A stretch of 64,000 bases of DNA, taken from NCBI RefSeq assembly GCF_012927265.1, contig NZ_JABBGF010000001.1, forward strand, positions 1,610,502 to 1,674,501, read 5' to 3'. Below the pieces are notes generated by a model. It made no database searches. It saw only the letters and a program-made list of their open reading frames with translations, and had not been told where the DNA came from. Below are positions 47,658 to 56,507 of the stretch, in pieces. The position numbers and the translations under genes were made by a program. Position 1 is the first letter of the stretch. Each line of letters starts with the position of its first letter. Source of the stretch: Chryseobacterium cheonjiense. GTDB taxonomy: Bacteria; Bacteroidota; Bacteroidia; Flavobacteriales; Weeksellaceae.

Positions 47658-48215
47658 TTAATTTCTATTTATTTCTAAGATTTCAAACATATCAGGATGT
47701 TTTAACGAATACTTAATTTTAATTTTTTGATTTAATTTATATTTTGAATTTTGATTTTCGAGTTCAAATTCAAACTTTTTTTCTTTAACACTATAGCTTA
47801 GATAGGCTACTGGTCTCTTTCCATATCTTTGTGGAATACTGTCAAGCTTTGAAATAAATCCGATTATTTTATTGGTTTCTTTTGAGTTTAAAAATTTATA
47901 CTTTCTTTGTTTTGCTAATTCAAGCGAAATAGACAGCGTACTAAAAATCAAGATAATTGAGAACACTGTCATAACACCACTTAGAAAAACATATTTTATT
48001 TTTTTCCAAGGATACCAGAAGAATTTTCCTGGATTTTCGCCCACAACCTTTTCGTATGTAGATAATGTTAGCCCAACATAGCTGAATAAAATTAATACAA
48101 AGAATAACATTGATATCCAATAACTATTATTATAATCATAATTGTATCCAAAAAAATAGATAATTAATACGATTGAAATAATAATGAAAAGAGAAATTTT
48201 CTTGCCTGTTGACAT
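47658..48215 (-). CDS. Unknown membrane protein inside the fad operon
   Basis: A 185-residue protein with about three membrane segments near the N-terminus (residues 7-24, 32-52, 78-98) and a soluble, Lys- and Ser-rich C-terminal domain. No family recognised; it resembles DUF3592-type architecture in general layout only. It is markedly A/T-rich compared with fadA and fadE and sits precisely between them, 18 bases from fadE and 4 bases from fadA, so it looks like an insertion into the operon. The start at 48215 avoids overlapping fadA; an earlier frame to 48233 would overlap it. Confidence 0.6.
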   Translation of the reverse strand: MSTGKKISLFIIISIVLIIYFFGYNYDYNNSYWISMLFFVLILFSYVGLTLSTYEKVVGENPGKFFWYPWKKIKYVFLSGVMTVFSIILIFSTLSISLELAKQRKYKFLNSKETNKIIGFISKLDSIPQRYGKRPVAYLSYSVKEKKFEFELENQNSKYKLNQKIKIKYSLKHPDMFEILEINRN

Positions 48216-48219
48216 TGTA

Positions 48220-49398
48220 TTAAAGCAATTCAAAAATGCTTGCTGCTCCCTGTCCTGTTCCCACGCACATCGAAACCATTCCGTATTTGTTTCCGCGTTT
48301 TCTCATTTCATCAAGAAGCTGAACGGTTAACTTCGTTCCGGTACATCCAAGAGGGTGGCCCAAAGCAATTGCCCCTCCGTTTACATTGAGAATATCCGGA
48401 TTTAAGCCTAATTCTTTTTTAATAGCAACAGACTGCGATGCGAATGCTTCGTTCAATTCTATTAATTCAATATCTTTTAATTCCAAACCAGCTTGTTTCA
48501 AAGCCTTCGGAATGGCATAAATTGGTCCCATCCCCATGATTCTTGGCTCTAATCCTGCAGCTGCATAAGCAACCAATCTTGCTTCCGGTTCCAATCCTAA
48601 TTCTTTTACCATTTCCTCGCTCATCACCATCACAAAGGCTGCTCCGTCACTCATCTGTGATGAGTTTCCGGCGGTTACACTTCCTCCGTTGGCAAAAACC
48701 GGTCTTAATTTAGCTAAACCTTGTAAAGAAGTATCAGCTCTCGGACCTTCATCTACTGAAAAATCAAATTTTTTGGACTGAATCTTCTGATTTTCATCCA
48801 GAAAATTATATTCAACAGGAATCGGAACAATCTGGCTGGCAAATCTGCCTTCCTGATTGGCTTTTAAGGCTTTCATATGAGATTCAAAAGCGAACTGGTC
48901 CTGTTCTTCTCTCGTGATTTTATATTGCTTCGCTACTTCTTCCGCAGTATAACCCATTCCCCAATAATAATCGGGATTTGTTTTGGCGATATCTGTTTCC
49001 GGAACAGGTTTATATCCTCCCATCGGAATGTACGACATAGATTCTGTACCTCCGGCAATAATGCAGTCTGCCATTCCGGCCTGAATTTTTGCAGAAGCAA
49101 TGGCAATCGCCTCACTTCCTGATGCACAGTATCTATTTACGGTAACTCCGGGTACTTTATCGGTGTTTAAACCCATTAAGGAAATCAGACGTGCCACATT
49201 TAAGCCTTGTTCAGCTTCGGGCATAGCGTTTCCTACAATCAGGTCATCAATTCTATTTTTATCTAATTGCGGAAGCTCAGCCATTAATTTTTCAATTACG
49301 GTTGCCGCCATCACATCAGGTCTTGTAAATCTTAAACTCCCTTTTGGTGCTTTACCAACGGCAGTCCTGAACCCTTTTACGATATATGCTGTTTTCAT
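48220..49398 (-). CDS. fadA: Acetyl-CoA C-acyltransferase (thiolase)
   Basis: A 392-residue thiolase catalysing the last step of beta-oxidation. The catalytic residues are C91 (VNRYCASGSEAIA), H348 (ALGHPLGCTG) and C378 (SMCVGTGQG). The length is typical for FadA. It is separated from fadN by 132 bases containing two hairpins, and from the membrane gene by 4 bases. The set of fadN, fadA and fadE matches the Bacillus fadNAE gene order. Confidence 0.95.
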   Translation of the reverse strand: MKTAYIVKGFRTAVGKAPKGSLRFTRPDVMAATVIEKLMAELPQLDKNRIDDLIVGNAMPEAEQGLNVARLISLMGLNTDKVPGVTVNRYCASGSEAIAIASAKIQAGMADCIIAGGTESMSYIPMGGYKPVPETDIAKTNPDYYWGMGYTAEEVAKQYKITREEQDQFAFESHMKALKANQEGRFASQIVPIPVEYNFLDENQKIQSKKFDFSVDEGPRADTSLQGLAKLRPVFANGGSVTAGNSSQMSDGAAFVMVMSEEMVKELGLEPEARLVAYAAAGLEPRIMGMGPIYAIPKALKQAGLELKDIELIELNEAFASQSVAIKKELGLNPDILNVNGGAIALGHPLGCTGTKLTVQLLDEMRKRGNKYGMVSMCVGTGQGAASIFELL

Positions 49399-49530
49399 TT
49401 GTTTAAATTATTTCGGATTTACACCGGGTTTCACCCGATGCTATTTTATTTCGCCCTTTCCTGGCTCAAAAACTTTAGCTTTATTAATTTTATTATTATG
49501 CTATTAACAGTTCGCTTCTACGAAGCTCTG
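49399..49530. repeat. Hairpin-containing spacer between fadA and fadN
   Basis: CGGGT-TTC-ACCCG (49425-49429 with 49433-49437) and a two-tier hairpin AACAG-TTC-GCTTC-TAC-GAAGC-T-CTGTT (49506-49532) lie between the two genes, the second at the fadN stop codon. They could tune expression of fadA relative to fadN. The first also resembles scattered flavobacterial repeats with CACCGGGTTTCACCCG ends. Confidence 0.5.
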
Positions 49531-51924
49531 TTAGTTTCTCAACGGTTTACCATTCTGCAACATATATTGAATTCTCTCTAATGTTTTTCTCTCTCCGCAA
49601 AGCTGCAGGAAAGTTTCTCTTTCAAGATTCAATAAATACTGTTCTGTAACCACGGTTGGTTCGGAAAGATTTCCTCCCACCATGACGTAGGCTAACTTGT
49701 CTGCGATTTTCTTATCGTGTTCGGAGATGTAATTTCCGGTAAGCATCTGGTCGGTTCCTACATAGAACATTCCAAGCGCATCTTTACCTAAAACTTTTAC
49801 CCTTTGTTCGATAGGTTGAGTATAACCGTGTTCTGCTAAGCTTTTAGCAAGCATTTTTGCGGTTTTAATCTGCGTTCTTTTATCTACTGCCACGATATCT
49901 TTTCCATATTCAAGAATTCCCATATCGTAAGCTTCATAAGCGGAAGTAGCTACTTTTCCCATAGCTATATTCATGAAAGCGTCACGAAGTCTGTTGTTCT
50001 TCACGTCATCGTTGTGAAATTCTCTTGATGTTCTTAAGGTCAATTCCTTAGTTCCTCCACCGCCGGGAATAACACCGACTCCGGTTTCAACCAGTCCGAT
50101 ATATGTTTCTGCTGCAGCAACCACTCTGTCGGCATGCATGGTCATCTCACAACCACCACCCAGCGTCATTCCGTGAGGAGCAACAACTACAGGAATAGAG
50201 GAGTAGCGAACTCTCATCATTGATTTCTGGAAATAAGCGATTGCCATATTCAGATCATCCCAATCCTGTTCAATAGCCATCATCAGAATCATTGCTAAAT
50301 TGGCACCTACCGAGAAATTGGTTCCCTGATTTCCGACAACCAATCCGTCATATTCTTTTTCAGCTAAATCAATCGCTCTGTTTAATCCATCCAGAACTTC
50401 GCCTCCTAAAGAGTTCATTTTAGAACGGATTTCAAAGTTGATGATTCCGTCGCCCAAATCTTCAATAGCGGACCCGGAATTGCTCCACAGTGTTTTGTTT
50501 TTTCTGATATTGTCTAAAATAATAAAAGCATCCTGTCCCGGAATGTTATTGTATTCACCGGAGTTTTTATCAACGTAAATGCTTTGTCCTTCATCATTAA
50601 CTTTATAAAATGTTTCTAAATTTTTAACCCAGTCTGAAACTTCATAGCCTGCATCTTTAGCCAATTCAACACCTTTTTGAACGCCAACGGCATCCCAGAT
50701 TTCAAACGGACCGTTTTCCCAACCGAATCCGGCTCTCATGGCATCGTCTATTTTGTAAACTTCATCAGAGATTTCAGGAACTTTATGAGAAACGTAAGCG
50801 AATAATGCACCTAAAGATTTTCTGTACAGTTCTCCGGCCTTATCTTTTCCGCCAATCAATACTTTAAATCGGTCAATTGGCTTGTCAATTGTTTTAGTCA
50901 ATTCCAGTGTCGGGAAAGAAGATTTACCCTGAAGTTCATATTCTAAAGTATCAAGATTTAACCCGTGAATCTCAGATTTTCCTTCTGCATTTTTTACTTT
51001 TTTATAAAAGCCCTGTTCTGTTTTAGATCCTAACCACTTATTGTCGACCATTTTCTGGATATAATCCGGCAGAGCGAAAACATCATTAAAATCATTAGCT
51101 TCAGCACCGCTTTGGCGAACTCCGTTTGCCACCATAACCAAAGTATCCAGACCTACAACATCTGCTGTTCTGAAAGTAGCGGATTTCGGACGGCCAATTA
51201 CCGGACCTGTCAATTTATCAACTTCTGAAACGGTTAAACCTAATTTCTGAACGTTGTGAAGAAGATCCATCATTGAGAAAACACCGATTCTGTTGGCAAT
51301 AAACGCCGGAGTATCCTTTGCTAAAACGGTTGTTTTTCCTAAGTATTTTGCGCCGTAGCTCATATAGAAGTCAATCACTTCCGGAAGCGTATCATTGGTT
51401 GGAATAATTTCTAAAAGAGGAAGATATCTTACAGGGTTGAAAAAGTGTGTTCCTGCAAAATATTGTTTGAAATCTTCGCTTCTTCCTTCTGTTAAGAAAT
51501 GAATAGGAATCCCGGATGTATTGGAAGAGATCAATGTACCCGGTTTTCTGAACTGCTCAATTTTCTCATAAACGGATTTTTTGATGTCAAGTCTTTCAAC
51601 AACAACTTCAATGATCCAGTCTGTATTTTTTATTTTTTGTAAGTCGTCATCAAAGTTTCCTACTTTAATTCTATCGGCAAATTTCGGAGAATAGAGCAGG
51701 GCAGGACTCGCTTTTTTAAGTTTTTCAAAGTTTTCTGAGGCAATCCTGTTTCTTACCGCCTTATCGTCTTTGGTCAAACCTTTTTTCTGTTCCGCTTCAG
51801 TAAGTTCAAAGGGAACAATATCCAGCAGCGAAACTTCTACGCCAATGTTGGCGAAGTGTGCCGCAATACCGCTTCCCATAATTCCTGAACCAAGAACTGT
51901 AACGTGTTTGATTCTTCTTTTCAT
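49531..51924 (-). CDS. fadN: 3-hydroxyacyl-CoA dehydrogenase/enoyl-CoA hydratase fusion
   Basis: A 797-residue bifunctional beta-oxidation enzyme with the dehydrogenase first (Rossmann LGSGIMGSGIAAHFANIG, residues 11-28; SSNTSGIP) and the enoyl-CoA hydratase last (oxyanion-hole HGMTLGGGCEMTMHAD near residue 590). This order matches FadN of Bacillus rather than FadB of E. coli, where the domains are reversed. It is the first enzyme gene after marR, with 111 bases between them. Length is normal for FadN. Confidence 0.93.
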   Translation of the reverse strand: MKRRIKHVTVLGSGIMGSGIAAHFANIGVEVSLLDIVPFELTEAEQKKGLTKDDKAVRNRIASENFEKLKKASPALLYSPKFADRIKVGNFDDDLQKIKNTDWIIEVVVERLDIKKSVYEKIEQFRKPGTLISSNTSGIPIHFLTEGRSEDFKQYFAGTHFFNPVRYLPLLEIIPTNDTLPEVIDFYMSYGAKYLGKTTVLAKDTPAFIANRIGVFSMMDLLHNVQKLGLTVSEVDKLTGPVIGRPKSATFRTADVVGLDTLVMVANGVRQSGAEANDFNDVFALPDYIQKMVDNKWLGSKTEQGFYKKVKNAEGKSEIHGLNLDTLEYELQGKSSFPTLELTKTIDKPIDRFKVLIGGKDKAGELYRKSLGALFAYVSHKVPEISDEVYKIDDAMRAGFGWENGPFEIWDAVGVQKGVELAKDAGYEVSDWVKNLETFYKVNDEGQSIYVDKNSGEYNNIPGQDAFIILDNIRKNKTLWSNSGSAIEDLGDGIINFEIRSKMNSLGGEVLDGLNRAIDLAEKEYDGLVVGNQGTNFSVGANLAMILMMAIEQDWDDLNMAIAYFQKSMMRVRYSSIPVVVAPHGMTLGGGCEMTMHADRVVAAAETYIGLVETGVGVIPGGGGTKELTLRTSREFHNDDVKNNRLRDAFMNIAMGKVATSAYEAYDMGILEYGKDIVAVDKRTQIKTAKMLAKSLAEHGYTQPIEQRVKVLGKDALGMFYVGTDQMLTGNYISEHDKKIADKLAYVMVGGNLSEPTVVTEQYLLNLERETFLQLCGERKTLERIQYMLQNGKPLRN

Positions 51925-52035
51925 TTGATTTATTATTTGTAATTGTTTTAATGTTACCGTTATTCTGAATCCTGAAAGTTTCCGTTTTAAATATCTACAA
52001 TTGATTCTTCTTTCAGAATATAAAATACTTTAAAG

Positions 52036-52488
52036 TTATTTTCTGTTGTTTAAATCTGTGGCGATTTTCATGATCTCGGTCATCACTTCTTTGAAAGTTT
52101 CAAGCTTTTCCGGAGCAATTTTCTCCATAATTTTTTTATTGAAGTTAACGACGACTTCTTTAGACATGTTTCTCGAATGCAGACCTTTATCAGTAAGCTT
52201 TATGATAACTTCCCGTTTATCTGTAGTGGTTTTTTCTTTGTAGATATAGCCATTATCTTCGAGAAGCTTTATAATTCTTGTTAATGAAGTGGGCTCAATA
52301 GCCATTTTAGGTCCAAGATTTGTACTTCTTGTTCCTTCTTTAGGATCAATTTTGAGGAGAGTAAGTGCCTGAACAGCCGTAGAATCGTGTTCCTGAGCCA
52401 TTTCGGTATACATCTTGGAAACAGCAAGCCAGGTTTGTTTCAGAATTAAATCAACGTTCTCTATTTTCTCTTTCTTGTTATCCATCAT
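52036..52488 (-). CDS. MarR family transcriptional regulator
   Basis: A 150-residue winged-HTH regulator. A helical N-terminus (DLILKQTWLAVSKMYTEMAQ), recognition region NLGPKMAIEPTSLTRIIKLLEDNG and wing YKEKTTTDKREVIIKLTDKG (residues 90-109) are typical of MarR. It leads the fad operon, and two identical 20-base palindromic sites lie just upstream of its start, consistent with autoregulation. Acyl-CoA or a related fatty-acid signal is the likely effector, by inference from the genes it leads. Confidence 0.9.
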   Translation of the reverse strand: MMDNKKEKIENVDLILKQTWLAVSKMYTEMAQEHDSTAVQALTLLKIDPKEGTRSTNLGPKMAIEPTSLTRIIKLLEDNGYIYKEKTTTDKREVIIKLTDKGLHSRNMSKEVVVNFNKKIMEKIAPEKLETFKEVMTEIMKIATDLNNRK

Positions 52489-52508
52489 TTTTATATCAAG
52501 GTTTTACC

Positions 52509-52516
52509 CAAATATA
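52509..52516 (-). promoter_or_regulatory. Probable -7 element for marR-fad
   Basis: Minus-strand TATATTTG (plus-strand CAAATATA) fits TAnnTTTG, 20 bases before the marR start codon. The first operator (52521-52540) lies between it and the expected -33 region. Confidence 0.55.
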
Positions 52517-52520
52517 GTAA

Positions 52521-52540
52521 ATATTATGCATGCATAGTAT
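52521..52540. promoter_or_regulatory. MarR operator candidate, copy 1
   Basis: ATATTATGCATGCATAGTAT, a near-perfect palindrome around GCATGC, 33 bases upstream of the marR start codon and just upstream of the -7 element. Confidence 0.65.
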
Positions 52541-52603
52541 TTATTTACGTTAAAATTTGTTAACAGATTGAAAATAAAAGTCTTAATTGATATGATGAGC
52601 ATA

Positions 52604-52623
52604 ATATTATGCATGCATAGTAT
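52604..52623. promoter_or_regulatory. MarR operator candidate, copy 2
   Basis: An exact 20-base duplicate of copy 1, 83 bases away start to start, closer to the iron ABC transporter gene. The 83-base spacing is about eight helical turns. Confidence 0.65.
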
Positions 52624-52649
52624 ATCAATTTAATAAAGAAAGGCAATTG

Positions 52650-53573
52650 TTAATAGATGGTTTTCAATAAAACAATAATTTCTTCAAAAGATTTACATTG
52701 ATGAATATCTGCAAATCCTGAAATCGTCCACTGTTTATTCTTAAATTCAAATGTGAATCTGGAAAGATCTTTTCTGAAATTTTTCTGTAGTAATGAAAAC
52801 AACATTTCTTTGTACACGTCCGGAGCAATGATGTGTGGCGGAACATATTCCGGATTGATCTCAAAAAGGGTAGCCCTTGTGAGTTCTTCATGCTGTAAGA
52901 GAATGTCTTCTACCATACCTGTATATAAATGTTCTTCTTTTACATACCAGATCTTATCAGCAAATTCTTTTGCCAGTCTCCAGTCGTGGGACGAAAAAAG
53001 AATTAGCTTATTATGTTCCTTAGCAAGTGTCCGAAGGGTTTTAAGAATGATAATCTTGTTTTTCTCATCCAGATGCGTTGTTGGCTCATCAAGGATAATG
53101 ATAGGAGCATTTTGTGTAATAGCTCTTCCTATAAAAGCCTTCTGAAGATTGCCATCAGATAGGTTTCTGAGCGGCGTATCTTTATACTGAACCAGATCCA
53201 GCGCTTGAATGATGTGCAAAACTTCATCCCGGTCTTCTTTTTTAAGCTCGAAATAAAAAGGATAGTAAATATATTTTCCTAATGAGATCAGGTCTTCAAC
53301 GGTATAATTTTGCGGAATAACGGAACCTGAAAAAACAATAGCGATCTGCTCCGCAATTTCTTTGGCAGAAAGTTGTCTTATACTTTTATAATTGATGAAA
53401 ATTTCGCCTTTGAGAAGCGGTACCTGATGTAATATGGATTTAATTAGGGTTGTCTTACCTACACCGTTATTACCAATCAACAGGCAGACCTCACCCAAAT
53501 TCAAATTGGTATCTGCATTGGAGATTAAGGTTTTATTGTAACCGATGTTTGCTTGCTTGATTTGTAAATGCAT
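52650..53573 (-). CDS. ABC transporter ATP-binding protein (iron/siderophore type)
   Basis: A 307-residue ATPase. Walker A is GNNGVGKTTLIKS (near residue 34), Walker B PIIILDEPTTHLD (near 155), and the signature is LSDGNLQKAF, a form of LSGGQ seen in FecE/HmuV-type proteins. The domain is extended by about 70 residues at the C-terminus (FRKDLSRFTFEFKNKQW). It works with the FecCD-type permease 240 bases upstream in transcription direction. A periplasmic binding protein gene is not found here, so the system is incomplete in this window. Confidence 0.88.
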   Translation of the reverse strand: MHLQIKQANIGYNKTLISNADTNLNLGEVCLLIGNNGVGKTTLIKSILHQVPLLKGEIFINYKSIRQLSAKEIAEQIAIVFSGSVIPQNYTVEDLISLGKYIYYPFYFELKKEDRDEVLHIIQALDLVQYKDTPLRNLSDGNLQKAFIGRAITQNAPIIILDEPTTHLDEKNKIIILKTLRTLAKEHNKLILFSSHDWRLAKEFADKIWYVKEEHLYTGMVEDILLQHEELTRATLFEINPEYVPPHIIAPDVYKEMLFSLLQKNFRKDLSRFTFEFKNKQWTISGFADIHQCKSFEEIIVLLKTIY

Positions 53574-53657
53574 TTTGTTTTTATTTCCCGCGGATTTCGA
53601 GGATTTTTACAGATTTTAATCTATTACTAAATGACATGTTTAATTTTTTATATTTAT

Positions 53658-53714
53658 TTTGTCATACTGGAAGCATCTCTACAAAGTTAATTTAGATTCC
53701 TACGGAATGACAAA
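53658..53714. repeat. Imperfect inverted repeat with TTTGTCAT ends
   Basis: TTTGTCATACTGGAAG (53658-53673) pairs imperfectly with AGATTCCTACGGAATGAC ending 53711 (ATGACAAA end). It shares TTTGTCAT..TG with the repeats at 33081 and 38931. It lies between the ATPase and permease genes. Confidence 0.5.
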
Positions 53715-53812
53715 CCTGGAATAAAATTAAAAAGTATACTCAAAAACCTGCGCTATCTGCAAAATCCGCGAGAGAATTTAAAATTAACAATTTACTTATT
53801 CACAATTCACTT

Positions 53813-54784
53813 TCATATTTTATTCTGCTTCAAAAGCATTCCCAAAATCACAGGAATTCCAAAGACTGAACTTATCACATTCAACGGAATCTGAGTTTTT
53901 TCTGCGATTATTGAAAAGATCAACATGATCAGCATTCCTAAAAACATGTTTAAAATCCATTGCTGCCAGAGCTTTGCAGGATTATAGACCAGTCTGCAGA
54001 AATGAGGAACAATAATTCCGATAAACAAAACCGGACCTAGAAAAGCCGTTACAGAAGCTGAAAGCAGGGAAGAAGCAACAACTATTAATATTTTAAGTTG
54101 ATTCAGATTCACTCCCAGACTCTGTGCATACGATGTTCCCAGGGAATTTCCAATCAAAGGTTTTATGGCTTTAAAACAGACCCATAAACCCGCTAGAATT
54201 AAGATGGATAAAACATAAATCTGATTTCTCGACACCATATTATTTGCTCCGAAAGACCACAAAACATAGTTTTTCAGGCTCTGATTTTCTGCATATAATT
54301 GCAGCAGGGAAACGATCGCTCCTGCAAAGGCTGATATCAGAAATCCAAAAATGATGAGATAAGACTTATCCTGAAACTTTCTGGTTATGCCAAGGAAAAC
54401 CAGCATCAGCAATAAGCTTCCCCCAATAGCTGCAAAGCTTAAAAAGCTATTCTGAAGAAACTCCGGCAGGAAAATATCATGTGAAAAAAAAATATAAAAA
54501 GCAACCGATAAACTGGCCACAGAAGTGATTCCTAAAATGTCGGGTCCGGCAAGAGGATTCTGAAAATATTCCTGCATCAGAAACCCGGAAGTAGGAATGG
54601 AAATTCCGGCCAAAAGTATTACTAAAACACGGTTTACACGAATTTCCGCAATCTGGCTGCTTGAGGATTCCGAAAAAAAGTCCTGAAAATGTAAACTTAA
54701 AAATCCTGTATTCAGGTTTATAATCATTGCCAAAAGAATGGCAAAAAATAAAACCAAACACAGGATTTTAAATTTATCTGACAT
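53813..54784 (-). CDS. FecCD-type iron ABC transporter permease
   Basis: A 323-residue polytopic permease with nine or ten hydrophobic segments. The family motifs include VLVILLAGISIPTSGFLMQ (near residue 52), NPLAGPDILGITSVASLS (78-95) and the C-terminal FIGIIVPHFCRL (near 235). It is co-directional with the ATPase, but 239 bases (53574-53812) of repeat-like DNA separate them. No substrate-binding protein is beside it. Confidence 0.9.
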   Translation of the reverse strand: MSDKFKILCLVLFFAILLAMIINLNTGFLSLHFQDFFSESSSSQIAEIRVNRVLVILLAGISIPTSGFLMQEYFQNPLAGPDILGITSVASLSVAFYIFFSHDIFLPEFLQNSFLSFAAIGGSLLLMLVFLGITRKFQDKSYLIIFGFLISAFAGAIVSLLQLYAENQSLKNYVLWSFGANNMVSRNQIYVLSILILAGLWVCFKAIKPLIGNSLGTSYAQSLGVNLNQLKILIVVASSLLSASVTAFLGPVLFIGIIVPHFCRLVYNPAKLWQQWILNMFLGMLIMLIFSIIAEKTQIPLNVISSVFGIPVILGMLLKQNKI

Positions 54785-54799
54785 AAAAAGTCTGATGTT

Positions 54800-55354
54800 T
54801 TATTTTAAAAGAGAATTAATCTTTTCGGTAAGCTGTTCTTCACTGATCATTCCCAAGGTTTCATCGGTTTTATCACCTCTTCTCATGAAAGTAAAAGGAA
54901 TTGCACTGCCATCCCATTCTTTAAAATTAGCGGCAAAAAAATCGCCACCCAAAAGCTGGCCATCAAGTAAAACCGTGTTATTGCGGATTCCCTGTTCGTC
55001 TACAAACTGAGGAACTTTTGTATTCCAGTCATTTTTACTGTCTACACTTATAAAGGTGATTTTAACGGGCTTTCCGTTAAGTTCCTGAATTTTATTTTTA
55101 AAATGAGGAATTTCCTTAACGCAAGGTCCGCACCAGGTAGCAAAAAAATTCGTAACATATAAAGTGTCATTCTTTTTGCTTAAAAACTTGGAAGTCTGCT
55201 CAGCAGTGTACATTTTAAGAACAGCAGGAGCTTTGCTAGGCTCCGACACGGATACGGAATCCTGTGCTGCCATTCCGTCTTCCGTTTTAGTGTTTTCTTT
55301 TTTACAGCTGAAAACTGAAATCAGGAAAAGCGAGGATAAGATTATCTTTTTCAT
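54800..55354 (-). CDS. TlpA-like thioredoxin lipoprotein
   Basis: A 184-residue periplasmic lipoprotein with lipobox VFSC (Cys17), a disordered acidic linker and a thioredoxin domain with TWCGPC (Cys75 and Cys78) followed by a TlpA/ResA-like segment (VKEIPHFKNKIQELNG). It likely reduces periplasmic protein disulfides. It precedes the FecCD-type permease in the direction of transcription (15 bases), so the two may be one transcript. It is divergent from the PaaE-like gene with 28 bases between. Confidence 0.88.
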   Translation of the reverse strand: MKKIILSSLFLISVFSCKKENTKTEDGMAAQDSVSVSEPSKAPAVLKMYTAEQTSKFLSKKNDTLYVTNFFATWCGPCVKEIPHFKNKIQELNGKPVKITFISVDSKNDWNTKVPQFVDEQGIRNNTVLLDGQLLGGDFFAANFKEWDGSAIPFTFMRRGDKTDETLGMISEEQLTEKINSLLK

Positions 55355-55365
55355 TATTTTTTATC

Positions 55366-55373
55366 TATTTTTG
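55366..55373 (+). promoter_or_regulatory. Probable -7 element (TATTTTTG) for the PaaE-like gene
   Basis: TATTTTTG lies 9 bases before the start codon at 55383, in the 28-base spacer, implying a very short or nearly leaderless transcript. Confidence 0.4.
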
Positions 55374-55382
55374 AATTGAAGT

Positions 55383-56507
55383 ATGGAACAACAAATCTAT
55401 AAAGGGAAACTTACCAAGTTTCATTGGCTAAAAATAACGAAAAAGGAAGAACTGACCAAAAATACTTTTTCTCTGGAGTTTGAAATTCCCGGGAATCTGA
55501 AAGAGAATTTCATGTTTGAAGCAGGACAGTTTGTAAGTATAAAATTCAATGCTCACGGGCAAGAAGTGATTAAAGATTATTCAATGACTTCTGCTCCGTA
55601 TGAAGAGAAAATCGCTTTGGGAATAAAGATCAACTCACCGGAAGGAGACACTTCAGAATTATTCAGAAATTATAATGTCGGGGACATTCTGCTGGTAAGT
55701 GAACCGGCAGGAAGATTTACACTTATATCCAAACCCAGCGAATTCCGGACAATTATTGGTTTTGCAGCAGGTATAGGAATCACCCCGATTCTCAGCCATT
55801 TTAAAAATATTCTGCATAATGAGCCAAGAACAAGACTTTTTCTGTTCTTTGGTAATAAGTCTTCTGACGATTTAATATACCGTGAGCAACTGGACAATCT
55901 TGCAAAGAATTGCGGAGACAGGTTACAGATTTTTTATTTCTTTTCTAAGGAAAAAACCTCAAACAGCTTTTTTCACGGAAGACTGGATGACAGGAAACTG
56001 GCATTGATTATTAATCAAATCCTTCACTTGGATGATACCGACGAAGAATCTACGATCTGGGATGCTGTAGATGAAGTGCTGATCTGCGGAAAAGGGGATA
56101 TGATTAAGACACTGGCCAATGCATGCTATCACCATGGGATTCCCAAGAGAAATATTCATTTTGAACTTTTTGAGGAATATAATGACGATATTTATCCTGT
56201 TGAAAAAGAATTTCCTGTCATTGAAGATATCAATATTGAATTTACCATGCTTGGGAAAAAATATATTACTGAACTTCCCGATAATAAGGAGAGAATATTA
56301 CAGCAATTGCTTATTCAGAAATTTGCGGTTCCGTATTCCTGTAAATCAGGGATTTGCGGAAGCTGCGAATGTATTCTTGAAGAAGGTGAAGTAGAATTAC
56401 TGGAGAATGAATACCTTACGGAAAGAGAGGAAGAAAAGGGACATGTCCTGGCGTGTATGTCTGTTGCAAAAAGCAAGAAAATAAAGCTTAACTTTGATCT
56501 GAGTTGA
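55383..56507 (+). CDS. Ferredoxin-NADP reductase with 2Fe-2S domain (PaaE/HmpX-like)
   Basis: A 374-residue flavoprotein reductase. The FAD-binding part has AGQFVSIKF and IKDYSMTSAPYEE near residues 45-80, the NAD-binding part has IGFAAGIGITPILSHF near 125, and the C-terminal plant-type ferredoxin has SCKSGICGSCECILEEGEV near 320 with a final LACMS. It transfers electrons from NAD(P)H via FAD to a 2Fe-2S centre. It overlaps the ElyC gene by 4 bases. Paa genes are otherwise absent, so the partner oxygenase is unknown. Confidence 0.88.
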   Translation: MEQQIYKGKLTKFHWLKITKKEELTKNTFSLEFEIPGNLKENFMFEAGQFVSIKFNAHGQEVIKDYSMTSAPYEEKIALGIKINSPEGDTSELFRNYNVGDILLVSEPAGRFTLISKPSEFRTIIGFAAGIGITPILSHFKNILHNEPRTRLFLFFGNKSSDDLIYREQLDNLAKNCGDRLQIFYFFSKEKTSNSFFHGRLDDRKLALIINQILHLDDTDEESTIWDAVDEVLICGKGDMIKTLANACYHHGIPKRNIHFELFEEYNDDIYPVEKEFPVIEDINIEFTMLGKKYITELPDNKERILQQLLIQKFAVPYSCKSGICGSCECILEEGEVELLENEYLTEREEEKGHVLACMSVAKSKKIKLNFDLS

